The notes beneath the pieces were generated by a model that searched no databases, was not told the DNA's origin, and saw only the letters and a list, made by a program, of their open reading frames with translations. Shown piece by piece: positions 1-10,137 of a stretch of 64,000 nucleotides of DNA. Where the stretch lies: assembly GCA_963728975.1 (NCBI GenBank), contig CAVSMF010000003.1, positions 186,001-250,000 of the forward strand, given 5' to 3'. The stretch is from DATFCK01 sp963728975 (GTDB lineage Bacteria > Verrucomicrobiota > Verrucomicrobiia > Chthoniobacterales > UBA10450). Made by a program: the position numbers and the translations under genes. The stretch's first letter is position 1. Every line of letters begins with the position of its first letter.

Positions 1-338
1 CGCATGCCAGCCGAAATGTTGAAAATCTTGCCGGTGCCGCGCTCCCGAACGACAAGCCCGGCGGAGCGCAGACCGCTCTCTTATATTATATAGAGATGGA
101 AAAACCGGCCCGCCCGGCCATTTCGGACCCGGTCCGGAAACCAGAAGCCATCTCCTAAATCGGGTGGGCCGGGTGGCTATTGATTTTCGGTTGGGACAAG
201 GCGCGACAAGGAAGCATATCCGAATGGATCTGCGACCGAGGAGCAACGCAGGCCCAGCCGAAAAGCGACGCTTTCCGAAGGGCCTACCCTATTTATGAGA
301 TGGCTTCTATGCTTCAATCTCGGGCTCCCGCCGAAATG
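1..338. other. Left edge, no assignable gene
   Basis: I cannot assign a gene here. A plus-strand frame is open from base 1 to a stop at 91-93, and a minus-strand frame is open from about 78 to the edge. Either could be the end of a gene lying outside the window, but neither resembles a family I know. Bases 77-97 are an AT-rich imperfect palindrome (TTATATTATATAGAG region). It could be a promoter or a weak terminator between the edge gene and the secreted-protein gene that ends at 339. Confidence 0.3.
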
Positions 339-917
339 CTACCTCGGCAACACGCGCAAACGCGGAATCTCCCGGTTCGACTCCTCATAAGACGCCCCAA
401 CCGTGATTTGGACCTTGTCGGTGCCGACGGTCCCCGTCATGTAAGTGGCAAAGTCGTCGCCGCCGAACTTACCGCTCGAATGGCCATAGAAAACGCCCAC
501 TTCGCCGCCGTAATAAACCGGATTCAACCGCGAAAGAACCATCGCCCCGGAAGAATCTTTTCCGGACGCCTCCGACGTGTTTGCTTTCCGGGATTTCACC
601 TCATCTCCGAGGGCAAGGGGAAACAGATCCGGCTGCACAATTCCCATCTGTCCCAATGCGCTCGAAACGGGCACCCGCCGCTCCACCCACAAACTCCGCA
701 TGGCCAGGTTATCAATCAGAGTCGAACCATCCAGGGTCTTGAAGATCTCCGGCCGATACGGAACCAGGGCCGAAGCCGCGTCGAACGCGTCGGCCTGACC
801 GGCCCGATCGAGCCCGGCCGTTTCATCCTGGCTCTGCTTCACCTGATTCAGCTGTTGCCCCCGGACGGGAAAGCAAAGTCCGGCAAAAACAGCTGCGATC
901 AACAGAGCGCGTTTCAT
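339..917 (-). CDS. Conserved secreted protein, unknown function
   Basis: About 192 residues from the ATG at 917. That start is preferred over the longer frame from 998 because it begins with a clean signal peptide: basic MKR, then a hydrophobic run and a small-residue cleavage region near GLCFPVRGQ. The mature part has no catalytic motif that I recognise. Its C-terminal half (NPVYYGGEVGVFYG, KFGGDDFATYMTG, ITVGASYEES) alternates Gly and aromatic residues like a small beta-structured surface protein. Similar exported proteins recur in Chthoniobacterales as far as I recall, so I treat it as a real lineage-specific gene. The next gene upstream on this strand, at 1143, starts its own unit. Confidence 0.6.
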   Translation of the reverse strand: MKRALLIAAVFAGLCFPVRGQQLNQVKQSQDETAGLDRAGQADAFDAASALVPYRPEIFKTLDGSTLIDNLAMRSLWVERRVPVSSALGQMGIVQPDLFPLALGDEVKSRKANTSEASGKDSSGAMVLSRLNPVYYGGEVGVFYGHSSGKFGGDDFATYMTGTVGTDKVQITVGASYEESNREIPRLRVLPR

Positions 918-1142
918 TACCAGGCAATTCACAGCCGAAACGCTCTCCGCGCCAGTTAAATTGTGGCGGGAACCGATGGGCTTAAGAAGCAGCGACATAA
1001 CTTCGAGTCTGTGGGTGGTATGATAAAGCCGAGCGAACTCTCGTCACTTTGTTGAACCCATTGCCCGGTAGAAAGTTGCCAGGAAATCTTCCCTGACTCG
1101 GATAGGCCGCGCCCGGCCCGGGTAACCGAGCCCCCGCCCGGC

Positions 1143-2102
<960 letters not shown>

Positions 2103-2165
2103 TGTGATTTATCTAGCGGTTAACAAGCAAATTGCGAGCAAGAAACACACGTTTTTCATTGCATC

Positions 2166-2236
2166 TGTAGCGGCGGTCTATGACCGTCGCTCGAATTAGG
2201 ATATAAATAATGCGACGGTCATAGACCGCCGCTACA
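2166..2236. repeat. REP inverted pair (GTAG hairpin, family A)
   Basis: A 25-bp element, TGTAGCGGCGGTCTATGACC plus GTCGC (2166-2190), is followed 21 bp later by its perfect inverted copy (2212-2236). Each copy is GTAG plus an 8-bp stem with a TAT loop. The pair sits in the divergent intergenic region of uxs and trpS. Other copies are at 3219, 29899 and inside purL at 39453. Confidence 0.9.
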
Positions 2237-2251
2237 AACGACGAGTTACCC

Positions 2252-3211
2252 ATGCGCATTTTATCCGGCATTCAACCTACCGGCGTTCTCCACATCGGTA
2301 ACTATTTCGGAATGATGCGGCCCGCCATCGCCCTCCAGGCTGAAGGCGAGGCGTTCTATTTTATTGCCGATTACCATGCCCTAACCAGCGTCCAAGATCC
2401 GAAAGTGTTGCGCGAAAACAGCCGGGGGGTCGCCGTCGATTTTCTGGCCTGCGGCCTCGACCCGGAAAAGGGAGCGCTGTTTTTGCAAAGTGACGTCCGG
2501 CAGGTAACCGAGCTGGCCTGGATTCTTTCCACCGTGACCCCGGTCTCCCGCCTGGAACTGGCCCACTCTTATAAAGACAAGATCGCGCGGGGCCTGCCGG
2601 CTTCGGCCGGCCTTTTCACTTATCCGGTGTTGATGGCGGCCGACATCCTGATCTACGACAGCGACGTTGTGCCGGTGGGAAAAGATCAGAAACAGCACGT
2701 CGAGATCACCCGCGATCTGGCTGCGCGGCTCAACGAGGCTTTCGGCGAAATCCTGAAGCTGCCGGAAGCCCGGATCCAGCCGGCAACTGAAGTAGTGCCC
2801 GGGATCGACGGACAAAAGATGAGCAAAAGCTACGGCAACACCATCGACATTTTCGGGGACGAAAAGGAAACCCGAAAACGGGTCATGAGCATCGTGACCG
2901 ATTCCAAACCGGTCGAAGCGTCAAAAAATCCGGCCGACTCCACCATTTTTCAGCTCTTCTCGCTGGTTGCATCCGAAAGCGAGATTCTGGAAATGGAGGA
3001 GCGATTTAAAAAAGGGGGCACCGGTTACGGTGATTTCAAGAAACAGTTGTTCGAAAAGCTGTGGGAATATTTCGGGCCCATGCGCAAACGCAGGGAAGAA
3101 ATTCTGGCCGACAAATCGTATATCGACAACGTCCTGGCCCGCGGGGCCGGGCGAGCCAACGAAATTGCCGATCAAGTGATGCAGCGCGTCCGCACCGCCG
3201 TCGGCCTCTAA
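2252..3211 (+). CDS. trpS: Tryptophanyl-tRNA synthetase
   Basis: This class I aminoacyl-tRNA synthetase charges tRNA-Trp. Its 319 residues are the usual bacterial length. The two ATP-binding signatures are present: HIGN at 14-17 (the HIGH box) and KMSKS at 189-193. DSDVVPVGKDQKQHVE is the typical TrpRS substrate-binding and dimerisation stretch. The start ATG at 2252 gives the canonical N-terminus MRILSGIQPTG, so the start is secure. A REP inverted pair lies directly upstream and another REP copy begins 8 bp after the stop. Transcription is probably monocistronic. Confidence 0.97.
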   Translation: MRILSGIQPTGVLHIGNYFGMMRPAIALQAEGEAFYFIADYHALTSVQDPKVLRENSRGVAVDFLACGLDPEKGALFLQSDVRQVTELAWILSTVTPVSRLELAHSYKDKIARGLPASAGLFTYPVLMAADILIYDSDVVPVGKDQKQHVEITRDLAARLNEAFGEILKLPEARIQPATEVVPGIDGQKMSKSYGNTIDIFGDEKETRKRVMSIVTDSKPVEASKNPADSTIFQLFSLVASESEILEMEERFKKGGTGYGDFKKQLFEKLWEYFGPMRKRREEILADKSYIDNVLARGAGRANEIADQVMQRVRTAVGL

Positions 3212-3218
3212 TCCGTAC

Positions 3219-3243
3219 TGTAGCGGCGGTCTATGACCGCCGC
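3219..3243 (+). repeat. REP element, family A, single copy
   Basis: GTAG plus hairpin GCGGTC-TAT-GACCGC, directly after trpS. Compared with the copy at 2166, T is replaced by C at one stem position. This turns a G-U wobble into a G-C pair, so the stem is perfect. Confidence 0.85.
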
Positions 3244-3249
3244 ATATTT

Positions 3250-3410
3250 GAAGAGAGCCCGCGAAACACGCGAATGGACGCGAAAAAAAAGATTTGGGAG
3301 GAAACCTTAGCTTTCCCAGCCGCCAGCGCTCCGGCCCACAAATCGGTTAGGCAAGCCCGCATATTAGAAGAGAGCCCACGAAACATACGAAAGGACGCGA
3401 AAAAGGAAGA
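3250..3410. repeat. Two copies of a CGCGAAA-type interspersed repeat
   Basis: Near-identical stretches of about 37 bp occur at roughly 3252-3288 and 3370-3408. Both read GAGAGCCC(G/A)CGAAACA followed by CGAA(T/A)GGACGCGAAAA. Related copies in either orientation lie near 53830, 55970, 56200, 56450, 56505 and 59570. I see no gene in 3212-3436. Confidence 0.75.
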
Positions 3411-3436
3411 ATGATAATCGTCAGTTAGGCTCGCAG

Positions 3437-4309
3437 TTAGGCGGCCGGCTCGGTGTCGTGAATACGGCCGTAATCCACCGTCAGTCTACCGTCGCCGTGA
3501 TCGGTGTAGATTTCAACGAAGCGTTCTCCAAAACGGAGATTGGCCGCGGTGTAATCCCGCTGGGTTTGGACCGCCGCGGGAATTACCGGATCGATCCCAA
3601 CGACCGAGGCAACGAGAACGGCCCGGCTGGATTCAAACGCTTCCGGAGTCACGCCGTGGAGCGGGCTTTGTTCGTCAATCACATGGCGGAGGGTCAAGGC
3701 CGCTGGAAACGCAATCAAACGGTCGAACTGGAGTTTGAGATTGTAGAAATGCCTGAAATCGCCCCCTTCCAGCAACGGCTCGTCCCGCATGAACATGATC
3801 CGAAACTCGGCTTCGACCATACTCCGGTGCCGGAGATTGCCGATCCGCACCATCAGAGTGGGCCGGCCGTTCAAGGGCCCGATCACAGCCGCGTTGCTGA
3901 ACAGGATCCGCGCGGTAGGACGAGAAAAACGAACGAAGATCAGGCCGGCCATGACCGCGAGCAAGAACATGCCGCTCATGATCTCAACCGTGGTAACAAT
4001 ATGCCCGTAGAGAGTCCGCGGATACATGTGTCCGTAACCGACGGTGGCCAGGGTTTGGACACTGAAAAAGAAAGATTCGAGAAACGAGCCGGTGGTTGTG
4101 CCCGCGATGCTATTTTTCCCGAGCATATAGAGCGTCGCGAATACCAGATTTAGCCCGACGTAGGCGGCAGCGATAAAAGCTGTGAATTGAGTCCAGTTCA
4201 GTCCAAGCAACCATTGGTAGACATCGCGCAACTCCCAGCTCTCAGCGTTGAGCTTGAGAAACTCGACCGGGCCGGCCCGGACGGAAACTGCGCGGGAGGA
4301 CTTCTTCAT
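3437..4309 (-). CDS. KirBac-like inward-rectifier potassium channel
   Basis: This 290-residue channel subunit has two membrane helices (about 41-62 and 102-127) flanking a re-entrant pore helix. The K+ selectivity filter TVGYG is at 89-93. The C-terminal 150 residues form the immunoglobulin-like cytoplasmic domain typical of KirBac/Kir channels (RPTLMVRIGNLRH, AEFRIMFMRDEPLLEGG, FDRLIAFPAALTLRHVIDEQSPL). Length and domain order match bacterial Kir homologues, which assemble as inner-membrane tetramers. The gene is convergent with trpS, and its stop falls in a GTTAGGC motif. Its 5' end lies tail-away from the DUF1579-like gene that starts about 110 bp further on the other strand. Confidence 0.9.
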   Translation of the reverse strand: MKKSSRAVSVRAGPVEFLKLNAESWELRDVYQWLLGLNWTQFTAFIAAAYVGLNLVFATLYMLGKNSIAGTTTGSFLESFFFSVQTLATVGYGHMYPRTLYGHIVTTVEIMSGMFLLAVMAGLIFVRFSRPTARILFSNAAVIGPLNGRPTLMVRIGNLRHRSMVEAEFRIMFMRDEPLLEGGDFRHFYNLKLQFDRLIAFPAALTLRHVIDEQSPLHGVTPEAFESSRAVLVASVVGIDPVIPAAVQTQRDYTAANLRFGERFVEIYTDHGDGRLTVDYGRIHDTEPAA

Positions 4310-4420
4310 CCGCTAAGCTCTTTCGCTCATTGCGATAATGATGGCAACACCCTGCCGAGTTGCGGATTCGCGATCGTGTTCCAATTTAACGGCGATATCA
4401 ACCGCATCATTCCGACGCCG

Positions 4421-5002
4421 GTGTTCTCGATTTTCAAGCTCACCATCCAAACGGCTTTTGCAGTCATCGCCGCCCTGACCGTTGCCGCATCTTCCGCCCA
4501 GGACGCTCGGCCCGCTCCCTCGGAGGAAGCTCGGGCTTTCGACTTCTGGATCGGGGATTGGAAGATCGAGCAGGAAATCCTTCAAAAAGACGGGACCTGG
4601 CTAACTCTGGAGGCCAGCACGTCTGTGGCGCCGGCGTTGAATGGACGGGCCCTGATCGAGCATTGGGAAGGAAAAGTGCAGTTCTTCTGGGAAGGCATGA
4701 AAGAGCCGGAGCCAATGAAAGGATTAAGCGTGCGAGCTTACGATCCTCAAACCCGCAAGTGGTACATCCACTGGATGGATACGCGGCGGCCCTATTTCGG
4801 AACGGCCTATTCCGGAGGCTTTTCCAACGGTGAGGGAGAATTTTTCAGAAAATGGGAAATACCTGATGGTAAACGAACAGGACGGATCAGATTCTTTCAC
4901 ATCCGTCCGGATTCGGTCGACTGGGACCTGGCCATCTCGAAAGGTGATGGGAAGACCTGGTCGACTCTATGGCGCATGCACATGCGACGGGTCAAAAGCT
5001 GA
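4421..5002 (+). CDS. Secreted DUF1579-like protein
   Basis: The open frame begins at 4187, but that would overlap the channel gene. I choose the GTG at 4421 because it opens a plausible signal peptide (FSIFKLTIQTAFAVIAALTVAASSAQ), giving about 193 residues. No strong ribosome-binding site precedes it, so the start is uncertain. The mature protein carries FDFWIGDWKI, a stretch around LNGRALIEHWEG, the sequence SVRAYDPQTRKWYIHWMD and a C-terminal GDGKTWSTLWRMHMRR. This is the pattern of DUF1579-like, lipocalin-shaped proteins. The biochemical role is unknown. It is probably monocistronic. Confidence 0.65.
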   Translation: MFSIFKLTIQTAFAVIAALTVAASSAQDARPAPSEEARAFDFWIGDWKIEQEILQKDGTWLTLEASTSVAPALNGRALIEHWEGKVQFFWEGMKEPEPMKGLSVRAYDPQTRKWYIHWMDTRRPYFGTAYSGGFSNGEGEFFRKWEIPDGKRTGRIRFFHIRPDSVDWDLAISKGDGKTWSTLWRMHMRRVKS

Positions 5003-5292
5003 GCCTGCCCGGGAGATCGCGATCGACCCTGACGGTGCGGGGAGGTGGATCGGTCTCTCCGAGAGCGATGGGGGATTGATTCGGGATGGTCAGCGTATGA
5101 ATTTAAGGGATGTGCGGGCCGAAAAATGATCACAACAATCATCATCGAAACGCCAACAAGCCGGATACTCGGTCAAAGGCGGAAATCTGCCAACGTTGGC
5201 CGTCGAGCCAACAACCGGGTAAACCGCCACCGGCGCGACGATTGATATATTACGTAAAATATTAGAAAGCGTGATTTTTCTAAAAAACGGGC
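5003..5292. other. Intergenic region with a dyad upstream of a promoter
   Basis: No gene is supported here. Most of the stretch is ordinary intergenic DNA. It becomes AT-rich from 5245. TTAGAAA (5262-5268) and TTTCTAA (5277-5283) form a 7-bp dyad that ends 10 bp before the -35 box at 5293. That position suits an upstream activator or repressor site. Confidence 0.35.
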
Positions 5293-5322
5293 TTGACCTT
5301 TGGCCGGGATTCCTGTTATGAC
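5293..5322 (+). promoter_or_regulatory. Sigma-70-type promoter with extended -10
   Basis: TTGACC (5293-5298) is followed after 18 bp by TATGAC (5317-5322), preceded by TG at 5314-5315 (extended -10, TGTTATGAC). The expected start is near 5330, about 20 bp before the ATG at 5350, with an AAGGAG ribosome-binding site between them. Confidence 0.5.
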
Positions 5323-5349
5323 GCCCCGAGCGTCAACAAGGAGATTTTT

Positions 5350-6087
5350 ATGAGCCCACGGAATGAAAAATTGAGCCCGATTATTAACGGTCGTCTGCTC
5401 GGCTACGCCACTTTGGCCGGGGCGGCTCTGGCCGCGCCTGCGATCCCAAATGCCGATGCAACTATTATCTCGAGTGGCCCTGTCAATATCAACATTCCCA
5501 GCACAACCTCCGGCGTCTACTTCAACGTCGTGACCGGCGCGTTTGACACCACGCCCGGCGGCGCTCCCGGCTGGGATCTCAATCTCTGGTCAGCTTCCAG
5601 CCTTGAGATCTGGGCGAATAACAGCGCCAGTGCTAGTGACGGTGTGCTGGATAATTTTCCAGGTGGCAATGCAGGGAGCGTCGATAATCTACCAGCAGGA
5701 ACACTGATTGACGGAGCGTATAATTACGGCAGGACCGACGGCTCTGTCGAAACGTCCGGGCCAACCGCGTTTGCCCTCAACGGCGACCAAAACCTATTTG
5801 GTTTCCGGTTTTTGAATGAAGGCACTGGCACGTATGACTTCGGCTGGGCGCAAATCTCGCTTTCCTCAACCTTGGGAGGCCAGCCGCGTGCGATTATCGA
5901 GTATGCCTACGAGGACACCGGTGCGGCAATTCTGGCCGGCGACACCGGCCAGGACGGCTCGGCTTCGGTTCCGGATGAAGGGGGGACGGCATCGCTATTC
6001 GGCCTCAGCATCCTCGCTCTAGGTGCTCTTGCGGTCCGCGAGTGGCGCGGGCAGCGTGCTGGCTTGCCCAAGGGCAAGACGGCTTAG
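5350..6087 (+). CDS. VPDxG-CTERM (PEP-CTERM-like) surface protein
   Basis: About 245 residues from the ATG at 5350, chosen because AAGGAG lies directly upstream; the frame itself opens 57 bp earlier. Residues 14-36 (RLLGYATLAGAALAAPAIPNADA) act as an export signal. The C-terminus is a tripartite sorting tag: VPDEG at 207-211, a hydrophobic helix (LFGLSILALGALAV) and a basic tail (WRGQR). This matches the VPDSG/PEP-CTERM class processed by exosortases, and the VPD variant is known from Verrucomicrobia. The middle is rich in Gly, Ser and Asn and probably beta-structured. It would be an extracellular matrix or surface protein. It heads a same-strand run with the AlkP/TPR and halogenase-like genes, but a 130-bp gap makes co-transcription uncertain. 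Confidence 0.8.
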   Translation: MSPRNEKLSPIINGRLLGYATLAGAALAAPAIPNADATIISSGPVNINIPSTTSGVYFNVVTGAFDTTPGGAPGWDLNLWSASSLEIWANNSASASDGVLDNFPGGNAGSVDNLPAGTLIDGAYNYGRTDGSVETSGPTAFALNGDQNLFGFRFLNEGTGTYDFGWAQISLSSTLGGQPRAIIEYAYEDTGAAILAGDTGQDGSASVPDEGGTASLFGLSILALGALAVREWRGQRAGLPKGKTA

Positions 6088-6218
6088 TCAACAGGCAAGC
6101 TTTCGGAAAGTCACCTGAGGTCGCGCAGGCTTTCTGCTTTCTTGGGCGGACCGCCTGAAGATTTCTTGGGGACACCAAATTTTGGCACCGGAGGGTGAAT
6201 GGCTGTCCGCCTCGCGTA

Positions 6219-8246
6219 ATGACCGATTCCGCTCAGAGCAACCGTAGCCGCGTTTTACTCATCGGCTGGGATGCGGCTGACTGGCAGGTAATTCATCCGT
6301 TGCTCGATGCGGGTCTGATGCCGAGTTTGCAGCGGCTGGTCGAAGCCGGGGTCATAGGCAACATCGCGTCGCTCTCGCCGATGTTGTCACCGATTCTTTG
6401 GACCAGCATCGCCACCGGCAAACGAGCTTATGGCCACGGTGTGCGTGGTTTCATCGAGCCGTTACCGGACCGCTCCGGGGTGCGGCCGGTCGGAAGTCGC
6501 TCACGCTCATGTAAGGCGCTCTGGAACATTGTCTCTCAATCAGGGCGGCGCAGCGTGGTGTGCGGCTGGCAAGCCAGCCATCCCGCGGAGAAAATTCGCG
6601 GCGGAATGGTGTCGAATCTCTTTTTTGTTCCTCCGCGGGATTCGATGCCGGATTCATGGCCCATTCCACAGGGAAGCGTGAGCCCGGAACGATTGGGCGG
6701 AAATCTGGCGGAACTCCGAGTGCACCCGCGCGAGATCGAGGCGCCGGCGATTCAGCAGTTGATTCCACGGGCGGCCGAGCTCGATCAAACCGATCCGATT
6801 GTTCGAGACCGATTGATCTTCGTGGCCGAGCGACTGGCCGAGGTAATTAGTGTTCACGCCGTTGCCACCGAGCTTCTGGAAAGAGAATCCTGGGACTTCG
6901 GCGCGGTGTATTACGAATGCATTGATCGGATGGGGCACGGCTTCATGCCTTTTCATCCGCCGCGGTTGCCGGAAGTTTCAGCGCGCGATTTCGAGCTTTA
7001 TTCGAAGGTTATGACCGGCGTGTATCGTTTTCACGATCTGATGCTGGGGCGGCTAATGGAACTGGCGGGCCCGGACGCGCATATCATGATCGTGTCCGAC
7101 CACGGCTTTGAAAGCGGGCCGCGCCGTCCCCGCGGACCTGCCGAACCGGCGAATTGGCACCGGCCGCAGGGAGTCTTCGTTTTGCACGGACCCGGGGTTC
7201 GAGCCGATGAAAGAATCGAAGGCGCGACTTTGCTTGATATCGCGCCGACGGTTCTCACCCTGCTTGGGCTGCCGATCGGGGAGGACATGGAGGGCAAACC
7301 ACTGGTAAGTGCGTTCGAAACGTCGCCGGACATTCAACGAATTCCCTCATGGGAAAAAGTGGCCGGCGACGACGGGCGTCTGCCGTCAGAGGTCGAGGAT
7401 CAAGATCCGGCAGCTGCCCAAGCCGCTTTGCGTCAGTTTATCGCTCTCGGTTACGTAAATGCGCCCACTGACGATGCGGAGCGCCTCGCCGTCCAGGCGG
7501 AGTCCGAGGCCGACTTCAACCTGGCCGTTAGTCTGTGCGAAGCCGGTCGCGCCCGGGAAGGAAAAGAAATGCTGGCCGCGTTAATCGAGAAAAATCCGGA
7601 CGAACCGCAGACCCGCTATCGGATGGCATTTGCGCACGCTTGTTTGGTTTCACAAACACCGGAAGAGGCGGTGCCGGCGCTGGAGGCGTTGGAACGAGTG
7701 CAGCCGGACGCACCCCAGACCGTTGTGTTACGTGGCCTTCTGGCCTGGGCACGTGGCGACATGGAGACCTGCTCAGAAGCATTCCATGAAGCCGAAGGTA
7801 TCGCGCCCGACGATCCGATCACCCAGACGCATCTCGGCCGTCTTTACCTGCGCCAGAGACGCTGGCCGGAGGCCGAGCGCGCTTTCAAGCGGGCATTGGA
7901 CCTGGATCCCGACCTGGCCGAAGCGCATTATGGCTTGAGCGTGGCCTTGCCCCGGCAAAACTTTGTCGAGCAAGGAATCGATCACGCCTTGCTGGCGGTC
8001 GGTCTGCGTCACGAATTTCCCGAAGCCCACTTCCAGCTGGGAGCGTTGCTCTCACGGATGGGTTGGTACGAGCGGGCGGTACAGGCGTTCGAGATCTCGC
8101 TCCGAATGCGCCCCGGCTTTGTCGTGGCCCATCGGTATCTTTCGCGCATTTATCCGCGCATCGGCCGCTCCGATCTGGCTGAGCGCCACCGTAAGGAAGC
8201 TACTCGTCTATTAGAAATCCAAGCGCCGCAGCCAATTCCGGATTGA
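6219..8246 (+). CDS. AlkP-superfamily phosphodiesterase/transferase fused to TPR domain
   Basis: Two parts are visible. The first 370 residues or so are an alkaline-phosphatase-superfamily (NPP/phosphodiesterase-like) domain with a full metal set. Numbered from the alternative GTG at 6195, these are D26 (GWDAADW), the nucleophile T70 (LWTSIATGK), D244 and H248 (CIDRMGH), D302-H303 (SDHGF) and H322. Residues 420-680 or so are TPR repeats (for example RLYLRQRRWPEAERAFKRAL), suggesting protein-protein contacts. There is no clear signal peptide, so it is probably cytoplasmic. The natural substrate cannot be told from the sequence. I prefer the ATG at 6219 because the GTG start touches its own GGAGG. 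The halogenase-like genes follow within 60 bp, so they are probably co-transcribed. Confidence 0.8.
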   Translation: MTDSAQSNRSRVLLIGWDAADWQVIHPLLDAGLMPSLQRLVEAGVIGNIASLSPMLSPILWTSIATGKRAYGHGVRGFIEPLPDRSGVRPVGSRSRSCKALWNIVSQSGRRSVVCGWQASHPAEKIRGGMVSNLFFVPPRDSMPDSWPIPQGSVSPERLGGNLAELRVHPREIEAPAIQQLIPRAAELDQTDPIVRDRLIFVAERLAEVISVHAVATELLERESWDFGAVYYECIDRMGHGFMPFHPPRLPEVSARDFELYSKVMTGVYRFHDLMLGRLMELAGPDAHIMIVSDHGFESGPRRPRGPAEPANWHRPQGVFVLHGPGVRADERIEGATLLDIAPTVLTLLGLPIGEDMEGKPLVSAFETSPDIQRIPSWEKVAGDDGRLPSEVEDQDPAAAQAALRQFIALGYVNAPTDDAERLAVQAESEADFNLAVSLCEAGRAREGKEMLAALIEKNPDEPQTRYRMAFAHACLVSQTPEEAVPALEALERVQPDAPQTVVLRGLLAWARGDMETCSEAFHEAEGIAPDDPITQTHLGRLYLRQRRWPEAERAFKRALDLDPDLAEAHYGLSVALPRQNFVEQGIDHALLAVGLRHEFPEAHFQLGALLSRMGWYERAVQAFEISLRMRPGFVVAHRYLSRIYPRIGRSDLAERHRKEATRLLEIQAPQPIPD

Positions 8247-8304
8247 GTGGTCTTCGCAATTTACGGTTGTGACGACCTAACCTACGCTGGAGGACAAACT
8301 GGTT

Positions 8305-10098
8305 ATGGCTTCAATTCGTGGAACATACGACGTAGCCATCGTCGGCGGGGGACCGGTTGGGAGCACAGCCTCGATCCTGCTGAAGAAATACGCGCCGGAG
8401 CTGAGCGTCGTCGTCCTGGAAAAAGAAACTTTTCCGCGGGACCACGTCGGCGAGAGCATGCTGCCGCCGATCTGCCCGATTCTGGATGAAATGGGAGTGT
8501 GGGATGCGGTTGAGGCAGCGGGGTTCCCGATCAAGATCGGTGCTTCTTACACCTGGGGCCGCAACAATGATCGTTGGGACTTCGATTTTTACCCGATCGA
8601 AAAATGGCGCGACGAATCGCGGCCCGCAAAGTTCGAAGGCCAGCGCCGGCAAACGGCCTTTCAAGTGGATCGCTCAAAGTATGACAAAATTCTTCTTGAG
8701 CACGCCCGGGCCAGCGGAGCCGATGTCCGCCAGGGAGTGAAGGTCGAGAGCGTACTTACGAATGGCGATCGGATTGAGGGGTTAAAGCTTAACAATGGGG
8801 AAGCGATCACGGCTCAATATTACATTGATGGCTCGGGCACAGTGGCGCTGTTCCGCCGCGCTTTGAATATCGGAATTGATCCAAACCTGGTGCTACGCAA
8901 CATCGCAGTGTGGGATTATTGGACCAATGCCGAATGGGCTGTGGAGATCGGCACGGGCGTAACGCGCATCCAGATTCGCAGTTTGCCTTACGGCTGGATC
9001 TGGTTCATTCCTCTGGGGTCAAACCGAACCAGCATCGGTCTCGTCTGCCCGGCTGAATATTACAAGGAAGCGGAGCTCGGCGCTGAGGAGTTGTACCACA
9101 ACTCGCTCCAGCGACAGCCTGACATCTGGAAATTGTTACGTAATGCCAAACCGGAGGGCCGACTCACCACATGCCGCGATTGGTCGCACCTGGCCGATCG
9201 CGTCGTCGGGGAGAATTGGTTTTTGTGCGGAGAAGCCGCTGGTTTTGCAGACCCGATTCTGTCGGCCGGAATGACCCTGGCTCATCAGTCCGCTCGCGAT
9301 GCTGCCTACACGATCCTGGAGCTGCGTCGCGCCAAGTACGATCGGGCTTGGCTTCGGCAACGCTTCGCTCAAAAGCAGCGGACCGCGATCCGGCAGCACA
9401 TCCAATTCGCCCAATATTGGTACGCGGCTAACAGTTGCTTCACAGAGCTCAAAGAGCATTGCGCCAATATCGCTCGCGAAGCTGGTCTCAACCTCGATCC
9501 GCAACAGGCCTGGGCTTGGCTGAGCCTGGGGGGATTTACCAGTGAATCCGAAACGATTGCGTCCGCGGGCACGCTTGATCCGGCTTCGGCCAAGAAGCTG
9601 TTGGAGCTGTTTGACACGGACCAACGCAAAGCAAAGTGGTTGATCGACGGACATAACATTTTCAAGCTCGACCTGCGCGGGGCCGAGACGGAACGCGTCG
9701 GGATCCTCAGCCAGGGGCGCATCCACGCCGTCCCCTGCTACGTTCGCAACGGCCGGCGTCTGCCGGTAGCTGGGTTCTACGCCCGCATGATCGAGGTTCT
9801 GCGGCAGACCTCCGACTTTGCCACCATGATGGGTCTGATCGAAAAAACGCTCGGGCAGATTCCTGCCACCGATCCTGAGAACCGTCAGTTCCTGCGCTCG
9901 CAACATCTTCAGGTATTGGAAGTGATGGTGCAGGACGGATGGGTGGAGCGAAAATGTGACAACAGCCGCCCTGGCCTGCGGATCGGTAACGAAGTCCAGC
10001 ACATCCGGTTGAGCCGTGACGCTAACGAGGCGCTGCGGCGCGCCGGCCGCGGCGGCATCCTGCGGTCAAGGATCGATGAAAACGGTCTGGGGAATTAA
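8305..10098 (+). CDS. Flavin-dependent halogenase-like protein, copy 1
   Basis: 597 residues with the FAD-binding GGGPVGS at 14-20. Several marks of flavin-dependent halogenases are present: a lysine in PIKIGASYTWG (K77), WIWFIP at 231-236 (the WxWxIP motif) and FADPILSAG at 314-322 (FxxPxxSxG). These motifs separate halogenases from ordinary FAD monooxygenases, so halogenation is a reasonable prediction; substrate and halide are unknown. Residues 340-597 form a C-terminal extension that I do not recognise. The start ATG follows GGAGG at 8289-8293. It is tandem with a close paralogue 39 bp downstream and follows the AlkP/TPR gene by 58 bp. No PKS, NRPS or flavin reductase gene is nearby. Confidence 0.78.
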   Translation: MASIRGTYDVAIVGGGPVGSTASILLKKYAPELSVVVLEKETFPRDHVGESMLPPICPILDEMGVWDAVEAAGFPIKIGASYTWGRNNDRWDFDFYPIEKWRDESRPAKFEGQRRQTAFQVDRSKYDKILLEHARASGADVRQGVKVESVLTNGDRIEGLKLNNGEAITAQYYIDGSGTVALFRRALNIGIDPNLVLRNIAVWDYWTNAEWAVEIGTGVTRIQIRSLPYGWIWFIPLGSNRTSIGLVCPAEYYKEAELGAEELYHNSLQRQPDIWKLLRNAKPEGRLTTCRDWSHLADRVVGENWFLCGEAAGFADPILSAGMTLAHQSARDAAYTILELRRAKYDRAWLRQRFAQKQRTAIRQHIQFAQYWYAANSCFTELKEHCANIAREAGLNLDPQQAWAWLSLGGFTSESETIASAGTLDPASAKKLLELFDTDQRKAKWLIDGHNIFKLDLRGAETERVGILSQGRIHAVPCYVRNGRRLPVAGFYARMIEVLRQTSDFATMMGLIEKTLGQIPATDPENRQFLRSQHLQVLEVMVQDGWVERKCDNSRPGLRIGNEVQHIRLSRDANEALRRAGRGGILRSRIDENGLGN

Positions 10099-10137
10099 GA
10101 GCAGTACGCAGCTCAGTTTTTAATCTTACAACTTGTT

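Noticed and set aside
180..959. Long plus-strand reading frame over the first secreted-protein gene
   Set aside because: Antisense to a gene with a clear signal peptide; the translation has no domain or signal and is rich in Arg/Pro as expected for a shadow frame.
2967..3414. Frames overlapping the trpS end and the following repeats
   Set aside because: Out of frame with trpS and made of REP and CGCGAAA repeat translation (VAAVYDRRIFEESPRNTR).
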